Below, piece after piece: positions 6,324 to 14,980 of a stretch of 15,211 nucleotides of DNA. Position 1 is the stretch's first letter. Every line of letters begins with the position of its first letter. The stretch is from JBIOJM01 sp044450785. GTDB taxonomy: Bacteria > Planctomycetota > Planctomycetia > Isosphaerales > Isosphaeraceae. The notes under the pieces were generated by a model. It had not been told where the DNA came from. It saw only the letters and a program-made list of their open reading frames with translations, and searched no databases. A program made the position numbers and the translations under genes. The DNA lies in NCBI GenBank assembly GCA_044450785.1, contig JBIOJM010000251.1, forward strand, positions 1 to 15,211. The letters are read 5' to 3'.

Positions 6324-9300
6324 GCGCCTCGGCCTCGCGCCGGAGGACCAGGAGGGCCATCCAGTCGAGTGCCGGGAGGCCGGCCGGCCGCTCGGACTTG
6401 CCGACCCCGATCGCAGCCCACCACGCCGCCACCTCGGCGAGCAGGGCGCGCGCCGTCGCGGCATGGCCGCGTCGCTGATGCGCCATCGCGAGCACGAGCC
6501 GGTTCTGCATCGAAGTCACCTCATCCCCTGCAGAAGTGTCCGCTTCTTCGAGCCGGCGGATCGACTCGTCGAGCCGGCCGGTGCGGTAGAGGGCCAGTCC
6601 CAGGGCGTGAAGATGCAACGGCTTCTTCAGGGCGGCCAATGCCGACTCGGCCCACTGCACGAGCCGTTCCGGCTCGACGTCCGGCGCGGGACCGATGGCG
6701 CAGGAACGGGCCAGCACGAACTCGACGAACGGATCCACCGTCTTGCCCTCGCGCCCGATTATCCAACGGGCGAAGGCGCGATGGCCCTCGACGTCACCGG
6801 CAAGGAGTCGCAGGCACGCGTTTTCGAACCACTCCTCGCTCCGGGCGGGCGCCGTCTCGATCGCCCGCGCGTAGTCGGCGGCGGCCGCGGCCCACTCTCC
6901 CCGAGAGGCGCGGAGCCGACCCCGGGCGATTCTCAGTTGACCGTCGTCCGGCCGGAGGGCGACAAGCCGGTCGTAGGCCCGCCCTGACCCGGCAATATCC
7001 AGGAGGAGCCTGCTGCGCGGAGAGTCCCAGCGGCGGTCGGCCGGCAGGAGGTCCGCGGCCTTGCCGAACTCAGCGGCGGCCTCGGCGAGGCGGCCGAGCC
7101 GAGCGTGAACCAGGCCGAGCTCCTTGAACACCCGAGGGTCGACGGGTCCGAGCCGGGCGACTGAAGCGAGGTCGACCTCGGCCTCGGCCGGACGGCCGAG
7201 CCGCGCCAGGCGGTCGGCGCGGGCAATCCGATACCACGGGTTGTCCGGGTCGAGCAAGACCGCGTCGTCGTGGTCGGCGGTGGCGCGGTCCCGAGTCGCG
7301 AGCCAGGCGCGGGCCTGGGTTTGGATGGCCCGAAGCCGGGGGTCGTCGCCAGACGTCGTGCCCTCGATCCGCGCGTGGGCCTCGCGGCGGAGCAGGCCGG
7401 CCAGCAGCAGGTCGTACCAACCGCGGTTGGCCCGCGGCAATTGCGGGTCTCCGGCGGGCGCGAGCCCGTCCATCGCGCCATCCCACCAGCGATCGGCCTC
7501 TCGTAGCGCCCCGCGCGCAAGGGCGTCGTGCCCCAGGGCGTGGTGCGCCAGGGCGACGAGGGGCGGGATCAGCGCATTCGGCTGGTCTCCGTGGGATTGG
7601 CGGAGAATCTCGAGCGTTCGCTCCGGATGGCCGGCGCGAAGGTGGGTCAGGGCCGCGAAGGCGTGCCGCCAGGGCTCTGTCGGGTTGGCCCGAAGGTAGC
7701 TCTCGTCCAGCGCGGCCAGCCGGGTGAAGCCGGCTGGTCCGCCGGGGTCCAGATTGCAGGCGCGGGCCAGGTGGTGTCCGACGTTCGGGTCCGTGCTCGA
7801 GCCGTACCGCTCGAGCAGCGCCGCACAGAGCCGGCGGAGGCCGCCGGAATCCCCGTTCGCCGCGAGCAAGGCCGCGTACCTCGACGCCAGCGACAGGTCG
7901 TCCGGGATGAGGCCCCTGCCCTCCGCGCGGGAAAACTGAGCGGCGGCCAGGTCCCAGAGCCCCAGGCTCGCGAGCAATTCGCCGCGGTCGATTGGCCCGT
8001 CCGCGAGCCTGAGGTAAAGGTAGTGCGGTCGCTGCGTTTGGGCCACCCTGGCAAGGATGACGTTTCGGCCTGCCTGGAGAGTGATCGGGACGCGGTCGAG
8101 GCCCCAGGCCCAGTTGATCACATGGTCCGTCTGGTGGACGAGCGTGCCATTGAGCCAGACCCGGACCCGATCGTCGCCTCCGACCATCACAGTGGCCGTG
8201 CGTTCCCCGGGCGAATGGACGTAGGTCAGGGCATAGGCCGAGACCGAGTCCGCGTCAAAGATCGCCCGCAGGTCGACCCGGCCGTCGGGCGCAGTCGGCG
8301 CAGGCAACCAGCGGCGGTCGGGGCCGCCGCCGGCCGCGGCGATGGACCGCGATGGGTCCGGGTCGCGCTCCGGTGGGCAGGCCTGTTCGAAGACCTCGTG
8401 GTACGGTCCGGCGACCCACCAGCCGGCCTGGACGAAGCGGTCGAGCTCGTCGGGGGCCAGGGACGCGGCCCGGGCAAAGTCGTCGTCGGCCTCCTGGTGG
8501 CGGCCGAGCCGGGCGAGCACGCGGCCGCGGGCGATCCAGGGCCGCGGGTCGGCGGGCCGAGCCGCGACGACCTCCCGGAACGCGACTCGAGACTTCTCCT
8601 CATGGCCCAGCCGGGCGAAGTTCAGGCTGCGGACCAGCTCATCATCAGCCAGTTCCGGAGGCGGCGAGCCGGTGATCAGGATCGAGGCTTCACGATCGAG
8701 GATCTCGAAAGCGAGCCGGTCGTGCCAGAAGCCCCCCCAGCGATCGATGTTGCTCAGCCGCAACCGGTCCGGCCCCTCACGCTCCGGCCTCGCCGCCCCG
8801 TCGCCGGCCCACCACGCCTCGATCTTCCCCAGCCAGCGGCGCGCCTCCGCGGCGTGCCCCATCCGGTGGTGAGCCATCGCCAGGACAGGCCAGCTCAGCG
8901 GCCAGCCGGGCTTGATCCGGAAGGATCGGTCGGCGGCGGCGAGAGCTTCGTCCCAGCGGCCGGCGCGGTATCGGGCCAGGGCAAGGACATGGATTGACCA
9001 ATGGTCCGCGGGCACTTCCTCGAGGGATTTGGAGACGACGCTCAACTGGCCGGCGCGGTCGAGCCCGGGATCGTCGCTCAAGGCCCTGGCCCACGCCGAG
9101 GCGAGCCGGTTGCGCGGCGGCTGTTGCTCCGGGGGCGGCATCGCCGCGCAGACGCGGCGATGGCCGGCGGTATCGCCGGCGCGGAGGCTCAGGATGGCCG
9201 ACTCGAGCGCGTCGTCGACCGCCGTCGCTTGCGGCGGCGGGGAACCATCGTACAGGGCGATCACGCGGTCGAATTCGCGGGCGGCCTCCTGCCACATTCC

Positions 9301-12300
9301 GGCCTGCGCGTGGGCATTGGCGACCCTGCGGAGCGCGATCGCGAGCGGGCCCTTGCCATCCGCGTCGCCGGTCTCCGGCCGGACGTCGTTCTCGAGCAAT
9401 TCGATCGCCATTCGCCAGGCAGCCTCGCCCTCGGCCAGGAATCCAGTCCCCCAGAGCCGATCGCCGCGGTCGAGCTGGAGAGAGGCCCTTTCGGCTTGGA
9501 GCGTCCCATCGACCGGGAGGCTCCGGGTGATGCGATCGCGCACGGCCAGAATCTCGTCCGCCTCCGCCAGCCGGCGCTGGCCGAGGGCGACCTCGGCGAG
9601 GTCGCCGAGGTCGTCGGCCAGCTCTCGCAGGGTCCCAGGGTCCTCCGGGGTGAGGGCTCGCGCCTGCTCCAGGTCGGCCCGGGCACGGCCCGGGTCGCCG
9701 AGGTCCCGGTACCCCCGGCCCCGTAGCCGTAGTGCCAGCGCGTCGTGCGGGGATCGCTCGATCAAGGGCGATAGCACCGCAACCGCTTCAGCGGGGAGCC
9801 CGGATCCCAGCAGGACCTCCGCCCGCCGCCGTGGCGTGGCCGGGTCGGATGGGTCGGCCGATGCCACCGTCCGCTCCGCCTCACGCCGGCCGAATGCTGC
9901 CTCGCGGCCGGCGTCGTAGAAGCTCGTCGTGACCCCGTTGTTCATCGTGGCGATCCGCGTCCCGTCCGGGCTGATCACCAGGCGAGAGCGGATCCCCGCG
10001 AAGCCCTGGGTGCCGGCCAGGCCCGGGAGCGTCAGCAGCTCCTGCCCGTACCGCGTCTCCCAGAACGTCAGCGTACCGTAGGAGTCGGCCGCCGTGAGCC
10101 GCAGGCCGTCGGGGGTAAACGCGACGACGGCGTAGGGCTCACACGAGAAGCGGAACGCCTCCGTCCAGTCGGTCGTGCGCAGCACGACCGAGGGTCTGCC
10201 CATCGCGTCGACCGCCGCCAGCAAGGCCCCGTCGGGGCTGAAGGCCAGGCTGAACGCGGGGAGCGGAAAGTGTTTCCGCTCCTGCCCGGTCGAACGGTCC
10301 CAGATCGTCAGGCCGTTCGCCAGGAACGACCCCGCGATCAGGCGGCCGTCGGGACTGAGCACGAGACTCGCCGCGTTCGGTTCGCTGTTGAGCCTCAGGC
10401 CCCGCGGTCCTTCGAGGTCGGCCTCGCGCCGGCCCGTCTCCACGTCCCAGACCGACACCGCGAAATCGTAGGCGGCGCCGTTGGGACCCGGCTGATCCCG
10501 TGACCGGCGGTAGTGGCCGGCCGCCAGTCGATGGTCCTTCGGGCCAACCGCCACGGTCAGGACGGGCCCCAGACCGGCGCGGAGCCGGCGGCGGACCCGG
10601 CCACTTCGCGTGTCCGAGACCTCGACCGCCTCGCCGTCGTCAGGGGAGATGGCGACGAAGAGCCGTCCGTCGGCCGAGAAGGCGTTGTGGTCGCGCGGCC
10701 AGACCATCGGCCCGCCGGTGAGCCGGCCGGCAACCGCGCCGGTCCGGTGTCCATCGGCCGCTCTCACCCGGACGAAACTGGAATCACCGGTTGCGTCTTG
10801 ATAGATCACCGCGACGCCGGGATCGGACGTGAAGACGATGTTCTTCTTGACGTCGACGTGCGTCTCGACGAGCACCCCTCGCTGGTCATGGACGAGGTCC
10901 CACACCGCGGCCCTGTCCATCCCGCCGGAGACAAGCCGTTCGCCGTCCGGGGCGAACACCAGGTCCAGGATGGTGCTCGTGTGCCCGCGGAGGGTCCGCC
11001 TCAGGCGACCGCTCGAGACGTCCAGGATGCGGATCACGGTATCTTCCCCCGCGATCGCCAGGGCCCGCCCATCGTGGCTGAAGGCGAGGGCGCACAGCTT
11101 CTTGAGGCTGCCCCCGCCGAACTCGCGGATCACCTCGCCGGTCGCCGGATCGAGCAGGGAGACGTCGTCGTTCGATCCGGCGACGGCGATGGCCCGGCCG
11201 TCGGGGCTGAAGCCCACGCGCCCGGGATAGAAACCTGGGTCGATCCTCTGGCGAGATCCGTCGCGGTCGAGGAACGCGGGCTTGACCGACCACCGCAAGG
11301 CCCCCGTGCCGGCATCCCAGGCGAAGACACCCTCGGGCTGCAGTCCCTTCCCCCACAGCCCTCCGCCGGCGCAGGATGCGATCAGCCTGCCGTCCGGGCT
11401 GTAGGCGAGCGCTCCCACGGCCTGCGCGTTGGCTCGGAACGGCTCGCGGAGGGTGCGCGTGGTGAGGTCCCAGACCCGCAGGCCGCCCAAGGTTCCAACC
11501 GCCAGCCGCGAGCCGGACGGGTCGAAGGCGAGCCCGGTCACCGCGTCGGGCTGGCCGGCCAGCGTGGCCAGCTCGGCGCCCGTTTGCGGGTCCCAGAGCT
11601 TGACCGTCCGGTCGGCACTGCCGGTCGCCAGCATCCTTGCGTCGGGGCTGAAGGCGACCGCGGGGACAATGTTCGCGTGGCCCCTGAGCGTACGGAGCAG
11701 CGCGCCGGTGGAGGCGTCGCGGATCTGCACCTCGCCGGGTATGACCCGGGACCCTGGGTTCGTGTAGAACAGGTCGCCCCCGCCCGCCAGAGCGAGCAGG
11801 CGGCCGTCGTGGCTGAGCGCGACGCCGAGGGTCATGCCGGTCAGCTCGCCTCCACGGCCCCGGAACAAGCCGAGGCCGATCACCTCCGCATGGCAGAGCC
11901 GACGGAGGTAATACCATTCCCAGCCCCGGCGGTCGAGCTCGCCGGGCTTCGGCTGGCACGATTGAAGCAGTTCAAGAGCCAGGCCGACGTTGTTCCCATC
12001 CCACGCCTGTAAGGCCCGCGCGACCTGCGAGCCGTAGAGCCGCGCGTCGGCCAGGTCGCGGAGCCTCTCCTCGCGCTTCAGGGCCTCCTGCGTTGCCTTG
12101 CCGGCCTCGACCGACGCGGCCAGCGCCCGGGCCTTTGAGCCGGCCAAGGCGCCCATCTCGCGGGCGATGCCCCGGAACCGGGCCGCCGTCACGGTCGCGC
12201 CGATCGTCAGGGCCACGAGCAGGAAGGCGATCAACGCGAGCGCCGCCGCGATCCCGCGGTGGCGGCGCACCCAGCGGGCCAGCCGCTCCCGCGCTGAAAG

Positions 12301-13707
12301 CCGCCGCGCCAGGATCGGCTCGTCGTCGACGAATCGCTGGAGGTCGGCGGCCAGCGCGCCGGCCGTGGGGTACCGGTGCGCACGGTCGCGCTCGATCGCC
12401 TTGTGGACGATCGTCTCCAGGTCGATCGGCACCTCGCGATTGAGCCGGCCGAGCCGCTCCGGTTCTTCGGTGGTGACGGCGCGAATCAGCCGGCCGCGGT
12501 CCTTCTCTTCGAAAGCCGGGCGGAAGGCGAGCATCTCGTAAAGGGTCAGGCCCAGCCCGTACACGTCGCCGCGGGCGTCGGCGCGGCCGTCGAACGCTTC
12601 GGGCGGCATGTACCGAAGCGTGCCCAGGATGTCGCCGGTGTGGGTGAGGTTCTGCTGGTCATCGGCCTTGGCCAGGCCGAAGTCGGTGACCCAGATGGTC
12701 CCGTGCGCGTCGAGCATCAGGTTTGCCGGCTTGATGTCGCGGTGGACGATGCCCTGCTTGTGGGCGTATTCAAGGGCCTCGGCCACCTGCACGCCGATGC
12801 GTGCGACCCCCAACCAGTACGTGGGCTTGCGTCCGGAGCCGGAGCGGCCCCCCGAGACCCGGCTCCGGTCCAGCAGCGACGCGGACGACGAGGAGAGCGC
12901 GGTGGATGACGAGGGGAGCGCCGCGGGCTCGGCCCGCTGCTTCGCGCTGGGTGGGTTCGAAGGGGCCGGGTCGAGGCCGATATCCACCGCCGCGGCGGCC
13001 GCCGTGACCGTCCGGTCGGCCGTGGCCCCCCGCTCGGGATCGCCCGGGCCGAGCCGCCCGCCGATTAGAAGCGACCGCGCCACGTCGGCGGCGGTGGCCT
13101 CGCACGCCCGGAAGCCATCCTCCTGCTCGGCAGTCCCGGCGTCGGCCTGGCCCGTGCGAATCCGCTTCAGCTCGACCAAGACCTCGTCGAGCCCAAGTCC
13201 GTCGATGAACTGCATCGCGTAGTAGGGGGTCCCTTCGTGCTCGCCGACGCCGAAGACCGGTACGATGTTGGAGTGGTGCAGCCGCGCTGCCGATCGCGCC
13301 TCTCGCTCGAAGCGGCGGCGCTGCTTCGGGTCTCGGAGCATCTGCGCCGGCAGCACCTTGAGGGCCACGCGCCGGCCCAGGCTGACCTGCTCGGCCTCGT
13401 AAACAACGCCCATGCCGCCGTGACCGACCTCGCGAAGGATCCGGAAGTCGCCGAGCTCCTTGCTGTACGCCGGCGCAGACTCGGCGGGAAAGGCACAGAC
13501 AGTGCCGTCGCCCTCGAGCGACTCGTCGGCCAGCGCGATGTTTTCCATCATCGCCATCGCCGGGAGGACCTCGCGGATCTCGCCCGCCAGGTCGGGGCGG
13601 CGGTCAATGTATTCCTTGAGCGAGGGGCGCTCGCCCTTGCGGTAGCGGTCGATGAACTCCTCGGCCATTTCGAGCACGGCCGCGTTGCGGGATTCGCTGC
13701 TGGACAT
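6280..13707 (-). CDS. Giant Ser/Thr protein kinase with WD40 propellers, sugar-binding-like domain and TPRs
   Basis: A 2475-residue protein. The ATG at 13707 is preferred over the GTG at 13722 because GAGG lies nine bases upstream and the MSSSESRNAAVLEMAEEF opening fits the family. Residues 10-60 form the conserved pre-kinase segment. The kinase domain covers about 88-460: G-loop GHGGMGVVYEA (95-105), Lys117 in VALKVLP, Glu136, HRDIKPANL (322-330), DFG (342-344) and PPE (368-370). All catalytic residues are present, so it should be active. A Ser/Ala-rich insert at about 185-296 interrupts the domain. A TM segment spans 486-509 and a short helical linker follows. WD40-like blades run from 620 to 1265, enough for about two propellers. 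TPR-like helices fill about 1290-1760 and 1905-2475, split by a jelly-roll-like domain at 1762-1903 (WWVAGPY, DDRVRVWLNGTLVH). The kinase is predicted cytoplasmic and the C-terminal part extracytoplasmic. Substrate and signal are unknown. Confidence 0.92.
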   Translation of the reverse strand: MSSSESRNAAVLEMAEEFIDRYRKGERPSLKEYIDRRPDLAGEIREVLPAMAMMENIALADESLEGDGTVCAFPAESAPAYSKELGDFRILREVGHGGMGVVYEAEQVSLGRRVALKVLPAQMLRDPKQRRRFEREARSAARLHHSNIVPVFGVGEHEGTPYYAMQFIDGLGLDEVLVELKRIRTGQADAGTAEQEDGFRACEATAADVARSLLIGGRLGPGDPERGATADRTVTAAAAAVDIGLDPAPSNPPSAKQRAEPAALPSSSTALSSSSASLLDRSRVSGGRSGSGRKPTYWLGVARIGVQVAEALEYAHKQGIVHRDIKPANLMLDAHGTIWVTDFGLAKADDQQNLTHTGDILGTLRYMPPEAFDGRADARGDVYGLGLTLYEMLAFRPAFEEKDRGRLIRAVTTEEPERLGRLNREVPIDLETIVHKAIERDRAHRYPTAGALAADLQRFVDDEPILARRLSARERLARWVRRHRGIAAALALIAFLLVALTIGATVTAARFRGIAREMGALAGSKARALAASVEAGKATQEALKREERLRDLADARLYGSQVARALQAWDGNNVGLALELLQSCQPKPGELDRRGWEWYYLRRLCHAEVIGLGLFRGRGGELTGMTLGVALSHDGRLLALAGGGDLFYTNPGSRVIPGEVQIRDASTGALLRTLRGHANIVPAVAFSPDARMLATGSADRTVKLWDPQTGAELATLAGQPDAVTGLAFDPSGSRLAVGTLGGLRVWDLTTRTLREPFRANAQAVGALAYSPDGRLIASCAGGGLWGKGLQPEGVFAWDAGTGALRWSVKPAFLDRDGSRQRIDPGFYPGRVGFSPDGRAIAVAGSNDDVSLLDPATGEVIREFGGGSLKKLCALAFSHDGRALAIAGEDTVIRILDVSSGRLRRTLRGHTSTILDLVFAPDGERLVSGGMDRAAVWDLVHDQRGVLVETHVDVKKNIVFTSDPGVAVIYQDATGDSSFVRVRAADGHRTGAVAGRLTGGPMVWPRDHNAFSADGRLFVAISPDDGEAVEVSDTRSGRVRRRLRAGLGPVLTVAVGPKDHRLAAGHYRRSRDQPGPNGAAYDFAVSVWDVETGRREADLEGPRGLRLNSEPNAASLVLSPDGRLIAGSFLANGLTIWDRSTGQERKHFPLPAFSLAFSPDGALLAAVDAMGRPSVVLRTTDWTEAFRFSCEPYAVVAFTPDGLRLTAADSYGTLTFWETRYGQELLTLPGLAGTQGFAGIRSRLVISPDGTRIATMNNGVTTSFYDAGREAAFGRREAERTVASADPSDPATPRRRAEVLLGSGLPAEAVAVLSPLIERSPHDALALRLRGRGYRDLGDPGRARADLEQARALTPEDPGTLRELADDLGDLAEVALGQRRLAEADEILAVRDRITRSLPVDGTLQAERASLQLDRGDRLWGTGFLAEGEAAWRMAIELLENDVRPETGDADGKGPLAIALRRVANAHAQAGMWQEAAREFDRVIALYDGSPPPQATAVDDALESAILSLRAGDTAGHRRVCAAMPPPEQQPPRNRLASAWARALSDDPGLDRAGQLSVVSKSLEEVPADHWSIHVLALARYRAGRWDEALAAADRSFRIKPGWPLSWPVLAMAHHRMGHAAEARRWLGKIEAWWAGDGAARPEREGPDRLRLSNIDRWGGFWHDRLAFEILDREASILITGSPPPELADDELVRSLNFARLGHEEKSRVAFREVVAARPADPRPWIARGRVLARLGRHQEADDDFARAASLAPDELDRFVQAGWWVAGPYHEVFEQACPPERDPDPSRSIAAAGGGPDRRWLPAPTAPDGRVDLRAIFDADSVSAYALTYVHSPGERTATVMVGGDDRVRVWLNGTLVHQTDHVINWAWGLDRVPITLQAGRNVILARVAQTQRPHYLYLRLADGPIDRGELLASLGLWDLAAAQFSRAEGRGLIPDDLSLASRYAALLAANGDSGGLRRLCAALLERYGSSTDPNVGHHLARACNLDPGGPAGFTRLAALDESYLRANPTEPWRHAFAALTHLRAGHPERTLEILRQSHGDQPNALIPPLVALAHHALGHDALARGALREADRWWDGAMDGLAPAGDPQLPRANRGWYDLLLAGLLRREAHARIEGTTSGDDPRLRAIQTQARAWLATRDRATADHDDAVLLDPDNPWYRIARADRLARLGRPAEAEVDLASVARLGPVDPRVFKELGLVHARLGRLAEAAAEFGKAADLLPADRRWDSPRSRLLLDIAGSGRAYDRLVALRPDDGQLRIARGRLRASRGEWAAAAADYARAIETAPARSEEWFENACLRLLAGDVEGHRAFARWIIGREGKTVDPFVEFVLARSCAIGPAPDVEPERLVQWAESALAALKKPLHLHALGLALYRTGRLDESIRRLEEADTSAGDEVTSMQNRLVLAMAHQRRGHAATARALLAEVAAWWAAIGVGKSERPAGLPALDWMALLVLRREAEALILDPGFPADPFAR

Positions 13708-13758
13708 GGCTCCAGACCTCACAGTCTGTCGTCACAGTCGGGTCGTCGCGGCCGGCCG

Positions 13759-13908
13759 TCACGGGCCCTCGAAGACTCGGATGCGAGCGAGGATGTCCTT
13801 GAGCCGCTTGATCGCCCGCAGGCAGCGGCTGTCGGCGCCGGCCCTGGACAAGCCAACGACTTCGGTCGTCTCGGACATTCTGAGCTGCTCGAAAGTCGGT
13901 CTCAGGAC
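13759..13908 (-). pseudogene. ECF sigma factor 3' remnant (region 4.2)
   Basis: The translated segment FEQLRMSETTEVVGLSRAGA, followed by SRCLRAIKRLKDILAR, matches the helix-turn-helix of region 4.2 and the C-terminus of planctomycete ECF sigma factors (typically FEGLS..E.AEVLGL..GA..R..RA..RLK). The frame stays open to an ATG at 13944, but the 12 residues before Val-Leu at about 13908 do not look like a sigma factor, and neither region 2 nor the linker is found upstream in any frame. The intact family has about 180-200 residues. This is therefore best read as a gene that lost its 5' three-quarters. It ends 51 bases before the kinase start, the usual sigma-then-kinase order. A short translated DNA-binding peptide cannot be excluded. 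Confidence 0.68.
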
Positions 13909-13962
13909 ACTGTTCGTCGACGCAACGGCTTTGAGATGCGGCAACTGCCGGCTCTGAACTCG

Positions 13963-13975
13963 TGCATGCCATGCA
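13963..13975. repeat. 13-base palindrome
   Basis: TGCATG and CATGCA flank a single C in the non-coding stretch just upstream of the sigma remnant. It is a perfect symmetric site that could be an operator half-pair or chance; nothing else in the sequence decides. Confidence 0.3.
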
Positions 13976-14047
13976 AGCGTAAAAATCGCCGCAAGTCGGT
14001 AATTTCCAACGAATCCCGGCGGTTATCCCATTCCATGGATACCAGGA

Positions 14048-14097
14048 TTGGTGACACTTTACAAGTTTGGTGACCGATTTGGTGACGGTTTGGTGAC
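14048..14097. repeat. Four TTGGTGAC direct repeats
   Basis: The octamer TTGGTGAC occurs at 14048-14055, 14067-14074, 14079-14086 and 14090-14097, with start-to-start spacings of 19, 12 and 11 bases. Three copies extend to TTTGGTGAC. They lie in the 227-base non-coding gap between the small membrane protein gene and the sigma remnant, upstream of the kinase. Spacing near one helical turn suits cooperative protein binding; a decayed coding or recombination-site repeat is the alternative. Confidence 0.6.
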
Positions 14098-14171
14098 GGG
14101 GTTGGAACCGTGGGAATCATGTGAAAGCGGTCCGGGCAACGTAGCGCGTCTGCCAGTGAGTTAGGTGCTCC

Positions 14172-14777
14172 TCAGGTCACTCCGAGGCGACACCCGATCG
14201 GCAACTTCCGATTGCGCTTCGCTGGCGATTCCGGGCGCACTCGCCAGTGCATGCATTGATTGCAAAGACGATTCGCCAGTTCCCAGTAAGTGACCGTCCA
14301 GGAGTCGATCTGTGAGCCGGTGCCATTGTCCAAGAAGGATAATAGGCGTTCGATCGGCATGGGCCTTATGCCATCGAGCCGTGCCTCTTTGAGAAGCTCG
14401 CTCATTCGTTTCTGGAAGTCGGGCCTTCCCGCGACCACTCTCTCGGAATTCGACGAGCGAACCTCCCGAAGCGGCACGCGACTGTCTATGACGTACCAAT
14501 CGATGCGGTTTGAGAGTGTCCCAGATTGCTGGCCTACGTCCGGCGGAGGAAAGTCGAATTCGACGATGCCGCCCGCTTCCTCGATGATTTGCTTGAGCTC
14601 TTGGCGATCATCTTGATTGTCGCGATTCAGGTCGATCCGGCCGACCAACGCGAACCGTTTGAAAAGGATGGCGGGGTGCGAAGGCCGTCGCAAAGCATAC
14701 TTGAAGGCGGTCAAACCGAGCGCGATGAGAATGATGATGGCCATCAGTCGCGCGATCGTCAGGCGCCGCCGGGTCAT
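14172..14777 (-). CDS. Membrane-anchored protein of unknown function
   Basis: A 201-residue protein. The start at 14777 is favoured by GGAG (minus strand, 14787-14790) nine bases upstream and by the MTRRRLTIARLM opening, a common planctomycete N-terminus ahead of a TM helix. Residues 11-26 are the TM segment. The remaining 175 residues are soluble and mixed alpha/beta. Residues 44-98 (ALVGRIDL, then ELKQIIEEAGGIVEFDF and WYVID) faintly resemble a BRCT-type fold, and 120-150 is a helical stretch with GIRPMPIERLLSFL. I cannot name the family; the BRCT idea is only a pattern resemblance. Three cysteines lie near the C-terminus (172, 175, 196). It stands alone, with no gene close enough for an obvious operon. 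Confidence 0.7.
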   Translation of the reverse strand: MTRRRLTIARLMAIIILIALGLTAFKYALRRPSHPAILFKRFALVGRIDLNRDNQDDRQELKQIIEEAGGIVEFDFPPPDVGQQSGTLSNRIDWYVIDSRVPLREVRSSNSERVVAGRPDFQKRMSELLKEARLDGIRPMPIERLLSFLDNGTGSQIDSWTVTYWELANRLCNQCMHWRVRPESPAKRNRKLPIGCRLGVT

Positions 14778-14980
14778 CACGCTGGGCTCCAAGATCGATA
14801 GGCGGACAAAAGACAAAAGGACACACAATGCGCGCGCAGCCGTAAACGACTCGCGGCCAATCATTTCTGAATCATAGCGATCAAGAAGCCGGCAATCCAG
14901 GTGCGAGTTTGTGGTGCACACTTGACTCGCCGACGCCGCTTGGGTAGTGTTTGTACATCATCCTTGGAGACTTCCCATGA

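Noticed and set aside
7528..8997. 489-codon plus-strand open frame opposite the kinase gene
   Set aside because: It is the antisense shadow of a high-G+C coding region; the minus strand shows TPR and jelly-roll patterns, while this frame has no domain or ribosome site.
10513..12012. 499-codon plus-strand open frame opposite the WD40 region
   Set aside because: Antisense to clear WD40 repeats; its composition mirrors the complementary codons and shows no independent motif.
14048..14097. CRISPR-like array
   Set aside because: The repeats are only 8-9 bases with 3-11 base spacers and no cas genes; far too short for CRISPR.
13902..14120. 72-codon minus-strand frame upstream of the sigma remnant, also considered as tRNA-like sequence
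   Set aside because: It spans the short repeats and shows no protein family; the T-arm-like GAGTTCAGAGC cannot be built into a cloverleaf.
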